Shown here: piece by piece, positions 1 to 6,671 of the stretch | Layout: each line of letters starts with the position of its first letter | How positions within the stretch are numbered: the first letter of the stretch is position 1 | Assembly (NCBI GenBank): GCA_016188295.1 | Contig: JACPIA010000010.1 | Location: 1-38,830, forward strand | From: Candidatus Vogelbacteria bacterium | GTDB lineage: Bacteria; Patescibacteriota; Minisyncoccia; Phycocordibacterales; XYD1-FULL-46-19 | Reading direction: 5' to 3' | DNA: 38,830 nucleotides | The notes under the pieces: generated by a model | Told to the model about the DNA's origin: nothing | Database searches by the model: none | The model's input: the letters and a program-made list of their open reading frames with translations, nothing else | Position numbers and translations under genes: made by a program

Positions 1-65
1 ACCAAGAAGTACCATTTCTGCCTGACCTTTGGCGGGTATGTCGCTGTTTGATTTTTGTTTGCCAT
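1..65 (-). CDS. Possible 5' end of an unknown gene (partial, runs off the window)
   Basis: Reading leftward from an ATG at 65, the minus strand stays open to the window edge and would encode a peptide starting MANKNQTATYPPKVRQ. Only about 21 codons are visible. I see no clear ribosome binding site and no recognisable domain, so no function is proposed. Lysine-rich codon use is similar to that of the AT-rich genes nearby. It could equally be a chance open stretch. Confidence 0.3.
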   Translation of the reverse strand, partial: MANKNQTATYPPKVRQKWYFL

Positions 66-145
66 ACGGGTGCGATTAAAGATGATTAACCTTTGTCACC
101 CCAATCTAGCAGGAATGTCACCTCATATGGTTAACTGTACAGTGG

Positions 146-174
146 TTGACTTTTTAAGTATACGGGTGTATAAT
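146..174 (+). promoter_or_regulatory. Strong sigma70-type promoter of cassette 1
   Basis: TTGACT (146-151) and a perfect TATAAT (169-174) are separated by exactly 17 bases. The same promoter block recurs at 2442-2470. It drives the gene at 325 through a leader of about 140 bases. It is one of the best promoter matches in the window, which suggests high expression. Confidence 0.85.
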
Positions 175-183
175 AATAGTATA

Positions 184-324
184 GTTCTTTGATAAGACTT
201 GCGATTGGTCATAGCGAAAAGCGGCTTAAACCTAGGCCATTCCTCGCTATGACCACACAGGCCATGGTTCCTCCTCGGATGAGAGGAAAACGAAACGGGC
301 AAATTCGCCCAAGGAGATACAATC
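184..324 (+). promoter_or_regulatory. Structured leader of cassette 1 with boxA-like element
   Basis: Just after the expected transcription start comes GTTCTTTGATA (184-194), which resembles the boxA antitermination element of rRNA leaders. A perfect 12-bp inverted repeat follows, TGGTCATAGCGA (206-217) with its complement at 244-255. Smaller stems come next (CCTC/GAGG, and GGGC/GCCC just before the ribosome site). AAGGAGA at 311-317 is a good SD sequence, 7 bases from the ATG. The structures are read directly from the sequence; a regulatory role is inferred. Confidence 0.55.
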
Positions 325-993
325 ATGAGCACAGAATTCGCGATTGCGGACGTTCTGCCTGGCAAGCTGAACGCATTGGTCAAAAACCTGATGCGTCAGA
401 CTGGGCAAACCGATCCGAACGAAGCGGTTCGTCTCGTCAACTCGGGTGAATGGGTGGTCTCGCGACCGATCCGTTCGTGGCGTGAACAAGACGGCGTCAT
501 CTACTTCTCGGTCACCAGCGATGGCACGACCGGCGAAGACTGGATCACCCGGCTCAAGAACAAAGGTTTCCGCGTCGGAGACTACGCCAAGCAGGTGCTC
601 CGTTCGCCGGACTTCAAGCCGACCAACGGCGCGACGACCGAAGTCGCCGTTCTCAAGGGCATGCTCTTCGAGGACAACGATCGGATCACGAAGAAGATTC
701 GCGCCGAGGCCGACAAGCGCAAGCTCTCGAAGCCGAACGCCGAACTGGCCTACCTGATCCGTGACACGTTCACGGACGAGCAACTGGAACAGATGGGGTT
801 GTGGTACATCGTCACGATGCACGAACCCATCAACGATTCCGACGACGATCCGAGCTTGCTGGTCGCGAGCTGTTACGATGATGGTCGCTGGTTGGACGCG
901 TGCTGCGACGATCCTGGTTACGGGTGGTTTCGTGGCAGCGGGTTCGCGTTCGTCGTTTCGCATCCGCCAGCTGGCGGAAGTCCTCAACACTAA
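325..993 (+). CDS. GC-rich cassette protein A, unknown function (paralogue of 2577-3293)
   Basis: This 222-aa soluble protein has no signal peptide or membrane segment, and I cannot assign it to a characterised family. Its middle (roughly residues 60-150) and C-terminus align with the 238-aa protein at 2577. Shared blocks include GDYA.Q.LR and the run LIRDTFTDEQLEQMGLWYIV followed by TMHEPINDSD. From memory, multi-copy proteins with this C-terminal run occur in Parcubacteria genomes, but I could not check this. The gene is conspicuously GC-rich, with C-ending codons (ATC, GTC, AAC, GAC), unlike the A/T-ending codons of its neighbours. It has its own promoter, leader, SD sequence and terminator, so it is a single-gene transcription unit. 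The ATG at 325 is favoured by the AAGGAGA upstream. The long antisense ORF (247-990) is most likely a composition shadow. Confidence 0.85.
   Translation: MSTEFAIADVLPGKLNALVKNLMRQTGQTDPNEAVRLVNSGEWVVSRPIRSWREQDGVIYFSVTSDGTTGEDWITRLKNKGFRVGDYAKQVLRSPDFKPTNGATTEVAVLKGMLFEDNDRITKKIRAEADKRKLSKPNAELAYLIRDTFTDEQLEQMGLWYIVTMHEPINDSDDDPSLLVASCYDDGRWLDACCDDPGYGWFRGSGFAFVVSHPPAGGSPQH
963..978. repeat. 16-bp perfect palindrome TCCGCCAGCTGGCGGA
   Basis: This perfect palindrome lies inside the 3' end of the cassette A gene. Close relatives occur at 8427-8444 (ATCCGCC-AGCC-GGCGGAT) inside glyA and at 38747-38762 (TCCGCCA-AC-TGGCGGA) near the right edge. This suggests a dispersed REP-like family that is tolerated within coding sequence. 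Confidence 0.55.
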
Positions 994-1028
994 GTCGCTT
1001 TGGACTCCGGTCCTTAGAAACTTAGTCC

Positions 1029-1068
1029 TTAGCCCTGTTCCGATCCGTCGGAGCAGGGCTAAATTTTT
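1029..1068 (+). terminator. Rho-independent terminator of cassette 1
   Basis: TTAGCCCTGTTCCGA pairs with TCGGAGCAGGGCTAA over 15 bp (one G-T pair) around the tetraloop TCCG, followed by a run of T. A near-identical terminator closes cassette 2 at 3297-3336. Confidence 0.9.
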
Positions 1069-1079
1069 GCATAATAAAT

Positions 1080-2096
1080 TTAATAATTTACCGTGCGTTG
1101 ATTATAGTTCGGGTCAACACATCTCATTCCTTTTCCAACTTTCTGCGATTCAAGAGGTGCACATTGCGTTGGATAATTATCTTCGCTCACGAGTTTTAAT
1201 GAATCTCCATCGAAATAGTAATATTCTGCTATCTTAATTTGGCTTGAGTTGCCAGTAAGCGCGTACACTTTCCCGTCAGCACTTACATCGGAAATCGCTA
1301 CGTAATCATCGTTGTAGTGATTTTCAACAGATGGCGTAATTTTCAAATTCAGTGCGTTATAAACTTTGTCGTAATCCGAGAGAGCTTTTCCACAGGTTAC
1401 GGTTACCGTACTTCGCCCCGGAGCTTGATATCCCCATTCGGATTTTAAAACAATATCATAAATGCTATCTCCTTTTTTGAAAGCAAATACCTGCAAAATA
1501 TCTTTGTTCGAAAAAGTTTTGAGCGGTAAAGTGTTAAGCGAATCAACCGCAAAACCGAGTTCTTTTGCTTTTTCATTTATTGATTGACTTATCAATTTAG
1601 AATCATTTTCAATGGCCGATGTAATAAAATCGTTTGAACGAAAATTATTCTGGTCTCCATAAACAGCTTGAACGCCATTTATGATTGGATAAGTTATAAA
1701 TGGCTCTGATGTATTCCTTTGCCAACGGAAACTGGTAATTACGTATGGATTCATCTGCATCACGCTCTGATTATCTGGCGATTGAATAGTCTTAGAAATA
1801 TAATCAGAAAGCTCAGAAAAGTTTCCGCAAGTAACAGTTGGGGTTGTTGGATTGTTATTATTGATGGTATTTTCAGGATTCTGTTGAACTTGATTTTGAG
1901 ATTGCGTGTTCGTTGGCGGATTAACTTTGCTATTTTTGTATAAATATATTCCGCCCACAATCAAAGCTATAAGAATTATTGCTCCACCAAAATTAACGGC
2001 AATTCTATTTTTTGGCTCAGGGGTTGGCGGCATTTGAGAATTTTCTGGCATTGGTTGGTTTAAATTTTGATTATCCATATTTTTATTATTTAACAT
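1080..2096 (-). CDS. Single-pass membrane-anchored extracytoplasmic protein, unknown
   Basis: This is a 338-aa protein. An Asn/Pro/Gln-rich cytoplasmic start is followed by one transmembrane helix at about residues 33-53 (VNFGGAIILIALIVGGIYLY) and a low-complexity Asn/Thr/Gln/Pro linker to about residue 88. A domain of about 250 residues then carries several cysteines, which suggests disulphides outside the cell. I recognise no enzyme motif. It is strongly AT-rich and lies antisense between the two GC-rich cassettes, so it has a different compositional history. The start may be the ATG at 2096 or the in-frame Met seven codons later (MDNQNLNQ); no SD is seen for either. Confidence 0.75.
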   Translation of the reverse strand: MLNNKNMDNQNLNQPMPENSQMPPTPEPKNRIAVNFGGAIILIALIVGGIYLYKNSKVNPPTNTQSQNQVQQNPENTINNNNPTTPTVTCGNFSELSDYISKTIQSPDNQSVMQMNPYVITSFRWQRNTSEPFITYPIINGVQAVYGDQNNFRSNDFITSAIENDSKLISQSINEKAKELGFAVDSLNTLPLKTFSNKDILQVFAFKKGDSIYDIVLKSEWGYQAPGRSTVTVTCGKALSDYDKVYNALNLKITPSVENHYNDDYVAISDVSADGKVYALTGNSSQIKIAEYYYFDGDSLKLVSEDNYPTQCAPLESQKVGKGMRCVDPNYNQRTVNY

Positions 2097-2166
2097 TTAA
2101 ACTCACTATATTACTTATAGTCTACTCCCCCCAACAATTTTCGCAATACTCCAGTGTTTGAGTAAT

Positions 2167-2193
2167 CATTGTCAAGGCGAGGCCTTGACAATG
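2167..2193. repeat. Tight 12-bp hairpin
   Basis: CATTGTCAAGGC is followed by GAG and its exact reverse complement GCCTTGACAATG. No T-run follows on either strand, so an intrinsic terminator is unlikely. It resembles a dispersed palindromic (REP-like) element and lies just left of the transposon remnant. Confidence 0.6.
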
Positions 2194-2239
2194 GGCCCCA
2201 TGTAGAAATACAAGGGGTTTTACTTTTTGTTGTACAAAA

Positions 2240-2441
2240 CCTTAACCCCCAAAGCGCACGCCCCGCCCTTCAGGGCGGGGGGTCTAGCCACATCTCGTTC
2301 TGCTTCCCAGTGCGATATACTCCAGATATGTCACCAAACGCGGTTTGGTGGTATGAATGTTGTCGCAGGTACGTGAATATATCAACAAGCAATGGGAAGC
2401 AGAACGGAACAGTGCAAGCTCCAGCCTTTAGGCCGGTGAGG
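2240..2441 (+). mobile_element. Decayed IS200/IS605-like or palindrome-rich miniature element
   Basis: The left end has a 9-bp GC hairpin, CCCCGCCCT-TC-AGGGCGGGG (2261-2280). The right end has an imperfect hairpin, CCAGCC-TTTA-GGCCGG, followed by GTGAGGTTGAC. This layout is typical of IS200/IS605 left and right ends. Inside lie a 14-bp perfect inverted repeat (2296-2309 and 2393-2406, CGTTCTGCTTCCCA) and an 8-bp hairpin at 2332-2350. In one frame the interior reads HLVLLP..., a stop, then VREYINKQ. These recall the start and the catalytic-tyrosine helix of TnpA joined across a large deletion. The hairpins are seen directly; the family assignment is an inference. Confidence 0.5.
2357..2431 (+). 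pseudogene. Residual C-terminal fragment of a TnpA-like Y1 transposase
   Basis: A short frame ending at a TAG at 2429-2431 contains VREYINKQWEAER, which resembles the C-terminal helix of IS200/IS605 TnpA carrying the catalytic Tyr. The same frame upstream (2291-2353) reads HLVLLPSAIYS before a stop. The catalytic His-X-His core is absent, so it cannot be functional. Resemblance over so few residues is weak evidence. Confidence 0.35.
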
Positions 2442-2470
2442 TTGACTTTTTAAGTATACGGGTGTATAAT
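2442..2470 (+). promoter_or_regulatory. Strong sigma70-type promoter of cassette 2
   Basis: TTGACT (2442-2447), a 17-base spacer and TATAAT (2465-2470). The 51-base block 2440-2490 matches 144-194 at all but two or three positions. The -35 box directly abuts the right-end hairpin of the IS200/IS605-like remnant. Confidence 0.85.
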
Positions 2471-2479
2471 AGTGGTATA

Positions 2480-2576
2480 GTTCTTTGATAGTCTGCGAGG
2501 CTGTGGCGAAGAGTTCAGCACTAACCCAAGAGCATGCCGATAAGTCGGCGAGCTCACAACCAGAAAGGAACATGCT
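2480..2576 (+). promoter_or_regulatory. Structured leader of cassette 2 with boxA-like element
   Basis: It contains the same GTTCTTTGATA boxA-like sequence (2480-2490) as cassette 1, then diverges. It carries the hairpin GCCGA-TAAG-TCGGC. A 6-bp inverted repeat, AGCATG (2531-2536) with CATGCT (2571-2576), encloses the SD sequence AAAGGA and ends directly at the ATG. If this stem forms it would mask the initiation region. Function is inferred. Confidence 0.5.
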
Positions 2577-3293
2577 ATGAATAGCGAGTTCACATTGAGT
2601 CAGGGGGCCGGTCAGAAACTGGAGTTTGCCATCCAACGCAACGGAGGTACACCCGAAGATGTCGACTACTTGAGCACCGGCAACAACTTCCGCGCGGTCA
2701 CACTGTTGCGGACAGGAAAAGCCAAGCTCGTCGAAGTCACCGAAACGGGAAGCGAAATGGCCGTCATTCCGACGGCCCCAACCCTTCCCACCTGGATCGT
2801 CGACAACGAAGACAACATCCACTTCACGCTCACCTCGAATGGCTTCACCCGCGAACAGTGGGAACAGCACCTCGAGCGTCGTGGTTGGCGAATCGGCGAC
2901 TATGCACGTCAAATGTTGCGTCGCGCAAGTGAAGCGCCGACCGATGGCGTCACCTACAGCATCGTGGTGTGTCCGGGCAAGAAGATCAGCGACAGCAAAC
3001 GTGTCACGGATAATATTCGTGCGGCCGCCAACAAGAAAGGCTGGCTCAAGCCTCATTGGGAGGTCGCCTGCCTGATCCGCGACACGTTCACGGACGAGCA
3101 ACTGGAACAGATGGGTTTGTGGTACATCGTCACGATGCACGAACCCATCAACGATTCCGACGGCGATCCGAGCTTGCTGAACGCGAACCGTCGCGGCGAT
3201 GGTCGCTGGCTCTACGCGTCCCGCGGCAGGTCTGACTACAAGTGGTATCGTGACGGCGGGTTCGCGTTCGCCGTGTCGCAAGTTGGTCCTTAG
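2577..3293 (+). CDS. GC-rich cassette protein B, unknown function (paralogue of 325-993)
   Basis: This 238-aa soluble protein shares its central region (NIHFTLTSNGFTREQWE, RRGWRIGDYARQMLRR) and an almost identical C-terminal block with the protein at 325. At DNA level 3071-3179 differs from 753-861 at only three of 109 positions, although the N-terminal third is barely alignable. It is GC-rich with C-ending codons, like its partner. It is closed by its own terminator and driven by its own strong promoter. The start is fixed by AAAGGA about 7 bases before the ATG. No catalytic motif, signal peptide or membrane helix is visible. The acidic, aromatic C-terminus ends in GGFAFAV. The 299-aa antisense ORF over this gene is probably a shadow. 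Confidence 0.85.
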   Translation: MNSEFTLSQGAGQKLEFAIQRNGGTPEDVDYLSTGNNFRAVTLLRTGKAKLVEVTETGSEMAVIPTAPTLPTWIVDNEDNIHFTLTSNGFTREQWEQHLERRGWRIGDYARQMLRRASEAPTDGVTYSIVVCPGKKISDSKRVTDNIRAAANKKGWLKPHWEVACLIRDTFTDEQLEQMGLWYIVTMHEPINDSDGDPSLLNANRRGDGRWLYASRGRSDYKWYRDGGFAFAVSQVGP

Positions 3294-3296
3294 CCC

Positions 3297-3336
3297 TTAG
3301 CCCTGTTCCGATCCGTCGGAGCGGGGCTAAATTTTT
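3297..3336 (+). terminator. Rho-independent terminator of cassette 2
   Basis: TTAGCCCTGTTCCGA pairs with TCGGAGCGGGGCTAA around TCCG, followed by ATTTTTT. Relative to the copy at 1029 one pair has changed from A-T to G-T, so the stem is kept. Confidence 0.9.
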
Positions 3337-3347
3337 TATCAAACTAA

Positions 3348-3376
3348 TTGACATTCTAAGGGGTGCGCGGTATGCT
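3348..3376 (+). promoter_or_regulatory. Promoter of the secE-nusG-rplK operon
   Basis: TTGACA (3348-3353), a 17-base spacer rich in G, and TATGCT (3371-3376). The start of secE lies 46 bases beyond the -10 box. It immediately follows the cassette 2 terminator. Confidence 0.8.
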
Positions 3377-3422
3377 AACTATATCGCCCTCCGGGGCATT
3401 TTTAATTACTTTTAACTAATCT

Positions 3423-3599
3423 ATGAATATCGTTGCTTATATTAAAGAGACTAAAGCCGAGCTCTCCCACGTTAGTTGGGCTACGCGCGAGCAGGCGATA
3501 CAATATACTGCCTTAGTGATTTTAATCTCTTTGGCGGTTAGTGTTTACTTAGGTTTATTCGATTCGATTTTTAGTTTTATTTTAAAACTAATTATTTAA
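3423..3599 (+). CDS. secE: Preprotein translocase subunit SecE
   Basis: This is a 58-aa protein, too short for the ORF track. It has the bacterial SecE layout: an amphipathic N-terminal helix (YIKETKAELSHVSWATREQA) and then one transmembrane helix (LVILISLAVSVYLGLFDSIF). SecE clamps the SecY channel in the inner membrane. The family motif of a Trp-Pro or Trp-Ala followed by a basic/polar turn is present as SWATRE. It lies 7 bases before nusG, the classic secE-nusG-rplK order. There is no SD sequence; the upstream region is AT-rich. Confidence 0.93.
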   Translation: MNIVAYIKETKAELSHVSWATREQAIQYTALVILISLAVSVYLGLFDSIFSFILKLII

Positions 3600-3606
3600 T
3601 AGATTT

Positions 3607-4152
3607 ATGGCGAAACAAGAACTTGATCAGGGTCGCAATTGGTACGCTATCCACACTTATGCTGGGTATGAGAATGCGGTCGCCCGTAACTTAAAACAGC
3701 GTATTGAGTCGCTTGGAATGGAGGATAAGATTTTTAATGTCATTGTCCCGACCGAGAAAAAGGTCAAAATCAAAAGTGGTAAGCGAGTGACCGAGGATGA
3801 GAAAATTTACCCTGGCTACGTTTTAGTAGATATGGTGGTAACCGATGGCTCTTGGTACGTGGTGCGCAATACCCCGCGGGTGACTGGTTTTATTGGCTCG
3901 GGGGTAGTACCCGTGCCACTAGAGACTAAGGAGGTCGAGGAGTTATTTAGCCGGATGGAGGGCTCAATACCTAGACATACTATTGACTTAGAGCTCGGCG
4001 AGGCGATTCAGATCACCGATGGGCCATTTAAGGACTTTGAGGGCAAGGTGAGTGAGATCGACAATGAGCGGGGTAAGGTTAAGGTGTTAGTCTCAATGTT
4101 TGGTCGCGAGACACCGGTGGAGCTTGACTTTCTACAAGTAAAAAGGATTTAA
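3607..4152 (+). CDS. nusG: Transcription termination/antitermination factor NusG
   Basis: The protein is 181 aa, the usual length. The NGN domain (residues 10 to about 115) starts [20 protein letters not shown] and contains the signature [29 protein letters not shown]. The C-terminal KOW domain has [17 protein letters not shown]. NusG binds RNA polymerase and couples it to Rho or the ribosome. It lies between secE and rplK, as in most bacteria. No SD sequence is visible. Confidence 0.97.
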   Translation: MAKQELDQGRNWYAIHTYAGYENAVARNLKQRIESLGMEDKIFNVIVPTEKKVKIKSGKRVTEDEKIYPGYVLVDMVVTDGSWYVVRNTPRVTGFIGSGVVPVPLETKEVEELFSRMEGSIPRHTIDLELGEAIQITDGPFKDFEGKVSEIDNERGKVKVLVSMFGRETPVELDFLQVKRI

Positions 4153-4162
4153 TACTGCATCC

Positions 4163-4585
4163 ATGGCAAAGAAAATCATTAAACAAGTCAAATTACAAAT
4201 CCCAGCTGGCAAAGCTAATCCGGCGCCGCCAGTCGGTCCGGCTTTAGGTCAGGCCGGGGTTAATATTGGTGAGTTTGTCCAACGCTTTAATGCGACTACC
4301 GCCCAATTAGGTAATGATATTATTCCGGTGATTATTTCCGTCTTTGATGATCGCAGTTTTGATTTTGTGTTAAAAACACCACCGGCTTCCAATTTAATTA
4401 CTAAGGCAGCCGGGATTGAGAAAGGTTCTGGTAAAAATAAAATCACTAAGGCTGGCACCATCACTCGCGCCCAAGTCCGCGAGATTGCCGAGAAAAAGTT
4501 GTCCGACCTAAACGCTCACGACGTCGCGCAGGCGATGAAGATTATTGAGGGTACCGCCCGCTCAATGGGGGTGGAGGTGAAGTAA
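4163..4585 (+). CDS. rplK: Large ribosomal subunit protein uL11
   Basis: 140 aa, the standard length. The N-terminus [26 protein letters not shown] is the hallmark proline-rich switch of L11, and the C-terminal rRNA-binding domain is complete. It forms the GTPase-associated centre with 23S rRNA and L10/L12. It is the last gene of the secE-nusG operon here. The expected rplA (uL1) is not next to it and is absent from the window. Confidence 0.97.
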   Translation: MAKKIIKQVKLQIPAGKANPAPPVGPALGQAGVNIGEFVQRFNATTAQLGNDIIPVIISVFDDRSFDFVLKTPPASNLITKAAGIEKGSGKNKITKAGTITRAQVREIAEKKLSDLNAHDVAQAMKIIEGTARSMGVEVK

Positions 4586-4689
4586 GTAGTTTTACTATAT
4601 TTTAAAAATATGATAGGAGTGAGGGTGGATTTTGGTGTTTGTAAACTAGTGTAACTACAACCTGAAGATAGAGGAAGGAGACAATAACA

Positions 4690-5295
4690 ATGAATCTTTG
4701 GAATGTAATACTGTCTTTGCAAGTCCCCATTATCCAACCTTGCGATCGGTATGTTAATAGCGAGGAGGAATTAGTAGAAGCAATAAAGGCTTTAAGACAA
4801 AGCCGGCTGAAGATTGTTTTAACGATGGGGACGTTTGATATGGCTCATATCGGACATGGACGCTACTTGCGAGAAGCTCGTTTGGCTGGGGATGTACTCA
4901 TTGTTGGTCTTGATGATGATGAGAAGTCTCGTCAACGCAAAGGTAAAAATAGGCCAGTGGTTCCTGAAAATGAGCGGCGGGAAATGATAGCTCATATGCG
5001 TTATGCTGATTTGATTATCATCAAACGTTACAATGAGCCCAAATGGCATCTCATCAAGCAAGTTCGTCCCGACGTGTTGATTGCTGTCGAAGGGACTTAC
5101 GAACCAGAGGATATCAAGGCTTTGGGAGAATTTTGTAGCGAGGTTAAAGTATTGCCCCGCCAAGCCGAGACTAGTACCAGTGCCAAGACTCGTCGTCTGG
5201 TGATGGGTGGGATTGATGCCTTGATTGCTAAACTGAAGCCGAGGCTTGAGGAGGTGATTGAGACATCTTATCAAGAAGTAATAAAGGAGGCATGA
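4690..5295 (+). CDS. Cytidylyltransferase-like nucleotidylyltransferase (HIGH motif)
   Basis: 201 aa. The core from about residue 38 has the nucleotidylyltransferase signature TMGTFDMAHIGHGRYL, with H53 and H56 as the catalytic histidines. LIVGLDDDEKSRQRKGKNRPVV follows, and the ISSSTT-like substrate loop appears as TSTSAKT. This places it with the RfaE2/TagD/GlyCT group, which transfers AMP or CMP from a nucleoside triphosphate onto a sugar phosphate or alcohol phosphate; the substrate cannot be read. GAGGAAGGAG lies 9 bases before the ATG. The next gene starts 3 bases after the stop, so the two are co-transcribed. The first 20 residues are non-typical, and a later start is possible. Confidence 0.85.
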   Translation: MNLWNVILSLQVPIIQPCDRYVNSEEELVEAIKALRQSRLKIVLTMGTFDMAHIGHGRYLREARLAGDVLIVGLDDDEKSRQRKGKNRPVVPENERREMIAHMRYADLIIIKRYNEPKWHLIKQVRPDVLIAVEGTYEPEDIKALGEFCSEVKVLPRQAETSTSAKTRRLVMGGIDALIAKLKPRLEEVIETSYQEVIKEA

Positions 5296-5298
5296 GTG

Positions 5299-6132
5299 AT
5301 GGACAAGGTGATCATTGCTTATGTTCCGGTACTTCACGATGGCTATCGGCGTTTCTTTATGGCCCATCTACCAGAAGCTAGGGAATTGTGGTTGATTAAT
5401 CCAACTGATTTAGACCACAAACCTCTGCGCAAAGATGTCAGAGCACTAGAGATTCCTCTTGTTCTACAGGCCTTGAGATCTTGGGGGTTATTTGAACGAG
5501 TTGAGATTTTTAGGCCAGAGTTGCTGGTCGGACGGCAAGTTTCTTTGGCGATTATGTCGGAGGATGATGTCAGCCACCTCTTTGCTGAAAAGTATTTGGC
5601 GGGCATAGCGATAAGTTACGATACCTTTTTCTTGAGATGGGATCGGACAAAAGCCTTGGCAGTTCGACCAGTAAAAGCGGACATCTCCATTCGAGCGGTT
5701 GATATTAATCAGTATTTTGCCCTTCAATCCGTTAAGTTAGGAGAGCAAAGTGCTGATTGGTGGCGACAAGTTGGGGCGGTGGTAGTTAAAGATGGCCAAG
5801 TACTCCTTTCAGCTTGTAGTCAACATCTACCTGATATCCAACAACCGTATTACGATGGTGATCCAAGGGCGGAATTTAGCCAGGGGATTCATTTAGATCT
5901 GACTACCTCTGAGCATGCTGAAGCGGCGGTTGTTGCCGAAGCGGCTAGTGAGGGGATTGCTCTAAAGGGAACAGATATTTTTGTTTCCACCTTCCCTTGT
6001 CCGCCGTGTGCTAAATTGATAGCTCATGCTGGATTTCGCCGGATGTTGTACAGCGATGGTTACGGTGTTTTGGATGGAGAAAAGATTCTCCGTGAGTCCA
6101 GGGTGGAGATCGTTCAAGTGGTGTTTGCTTAA
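5299..6132 (+). CDS. dCMP/cytidine-deaminase-like protein with extra N-terminal domain
   Basis: 277 aa from the ATG at 5299, which has AAAGGAGG 8 bases upstream; the ORF track starts one codon earlier at a GTG. The C-terminal half (from about residue 145) is a zinc-dependent deaminase fold. H206-A-E208 lies in TSEHAEAAVV, and C234-PP-C237 in FPCPPCAKLI, followed by AGFRRMLYSDGYG, close to dCMP deaminase. The N-terminal 130 residues are not part of that enzyme. They begin VIIAYVPVLHDGYRRFF, which looks like a degenerate nucleotidylyltransferase (HUP) start with HDGY in place of HIGH. It is coupled to the real HIGH-motif enzyme upstream. Deamination of dCMP to dUMP would feed ThyA nearby, but the substrate is inferred. 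Confidence 0.8.
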   Translation: MDKVIIAYVPVLHDGYRRFFMAHLPEARELWLINPTDLDHKPLRKDVRALEIPLVLQALRSWGLFERVEIFRPELLVGRQVSLAIMSEDDVSHLFAEKYLAGIAISYDTFFLRWDRTKALAVRPVKADISIRAVDINQYFALQSVKLGEQSADWWRQVGAVVVKDGQVLLSACSQHLPDIQQPYYDGDPRAEFSQGIHLDLTTSEHAEAAVVAEAASEGIALKGTDIFVSTFPCPPCAKLIAHAGFRRMLYSDGYGVLDGEKILRESRVEIVQVVFA

Positions 6133-6136
6133 TAAG

Positions 6137-6172
6137 GCCCGGCGCAATTTATTTTATTTGCGCCGGGCTATT
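6137..6172. terminator. Bidirectional terminator between deaminase and HIT genes
   Basis: GCCCGGCGCAA (6137-6147) pairs perfectly over 11 bp with TTGCGCCGGGC (6158-6168), flanked by TATTTT on plus and TTATT on minus. The HIT stop codon lies in the loop, and the right arm encodes the last HIT residues. The hairpin thus serves two convergent genes. Confidence 0.85.
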
Positions 6173-6630
6173 TTGTACCCCAATTTGATTTTTATAGATT
6201 TAGTATCCTTATGTCTTTTGCCTCCAGAGACAATATGCCCATGTAAGTGAGTAACGCTAGCCCCAGTGTAGTCGGTATTTCCAAACCGAATCATTAATAC
6301 CCCTCCATTAATTTTAAATTGGGTATTTACCCAGCCGGATAGACTGATCAGTTCTATACTTTCGTTTTTATTGATCTCACTGATTGTTTCAATATGTCTC
6401 TTGCAGATTATTAAAATGTGATGTTTTAGTCCGTTGTAAGGATTTTGGTTGGTGGTGATTAACCAATATTTACCTTCTTTTAAGATTGGTTCGGTATGGT
6501 ATTTTTTAAGATTAAGTTCACAAAAAGGGCAAACATTGTCGGTGTTTATTTTATAGAGGAGTTTTTTATAATCACCTGAGCGACTATGAGCCAGATTGAC
6601 GTGTTTACTACTTTTTCTCATGATTCCCAT
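6154..6630 (-). CDS. HIT-family nucleotide hydrolase/transferase
   Basis: 158 aa with a HIT domain. A CPFC zinc-type knuckle (residues about 34-37) is followed by the strand HHILIICKRHIETISEIN, and the catalytic histidine triad appears as H128-L-H130-G-H132 in THLHGHIVSGG. HIT proteins cleave or transfer nucleoside phosphates, for example Ap4A or AMP-lysine. The spacing and CPFC motif resemble the Ap4A-phosphorylase/Hint-like branch found in Parcubacteria. It converges on the deaminase operon and shares its terminator. The start could be Met1 or Met4; no convincing SD exists for either. Confidence 0.88.
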   Translation of the reverse strand: MGIMRKSSKHVNLAHSRSGDYKKLLYKINTDNVCPFCELNLKKYHTEPILKEGKYWLITTNQNPYNGLKHHILIICKRHIETISEINKNESIELISLSGWVNTQFKINGGVLMIRFGNTDYTGASVTHLHGHIVSGGKRHKDTKSIKIKLGYKIARRK

Positions 6631-6671
6631 CTTAGCTCATTTATCGGATTAGTAAAATAAAAGGGCCGTAC

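Noticed and set aside
247-990. 247-aa minus-strand ORF opposite cassette gene A
   Set aside because: It mirrors the plus-strand gene, has no SD or promoter, and long antisense ORFs are expected opposite GC-rich genes with C-ending codons.
2167-2193. Hairpin as a terminator of the minus-strand gene or cassette
   Set aside because: It lies upstream of the minus-strand gene's start and lacks a T-run on both strands.
2382-3281. 299-aa minus-strand ORF opposite cassette gene B
   Set aside because: Same explanation; it resembles the antisense ORF of the paralogue only because the sense genes are homologous, and it would run into the promoter block.
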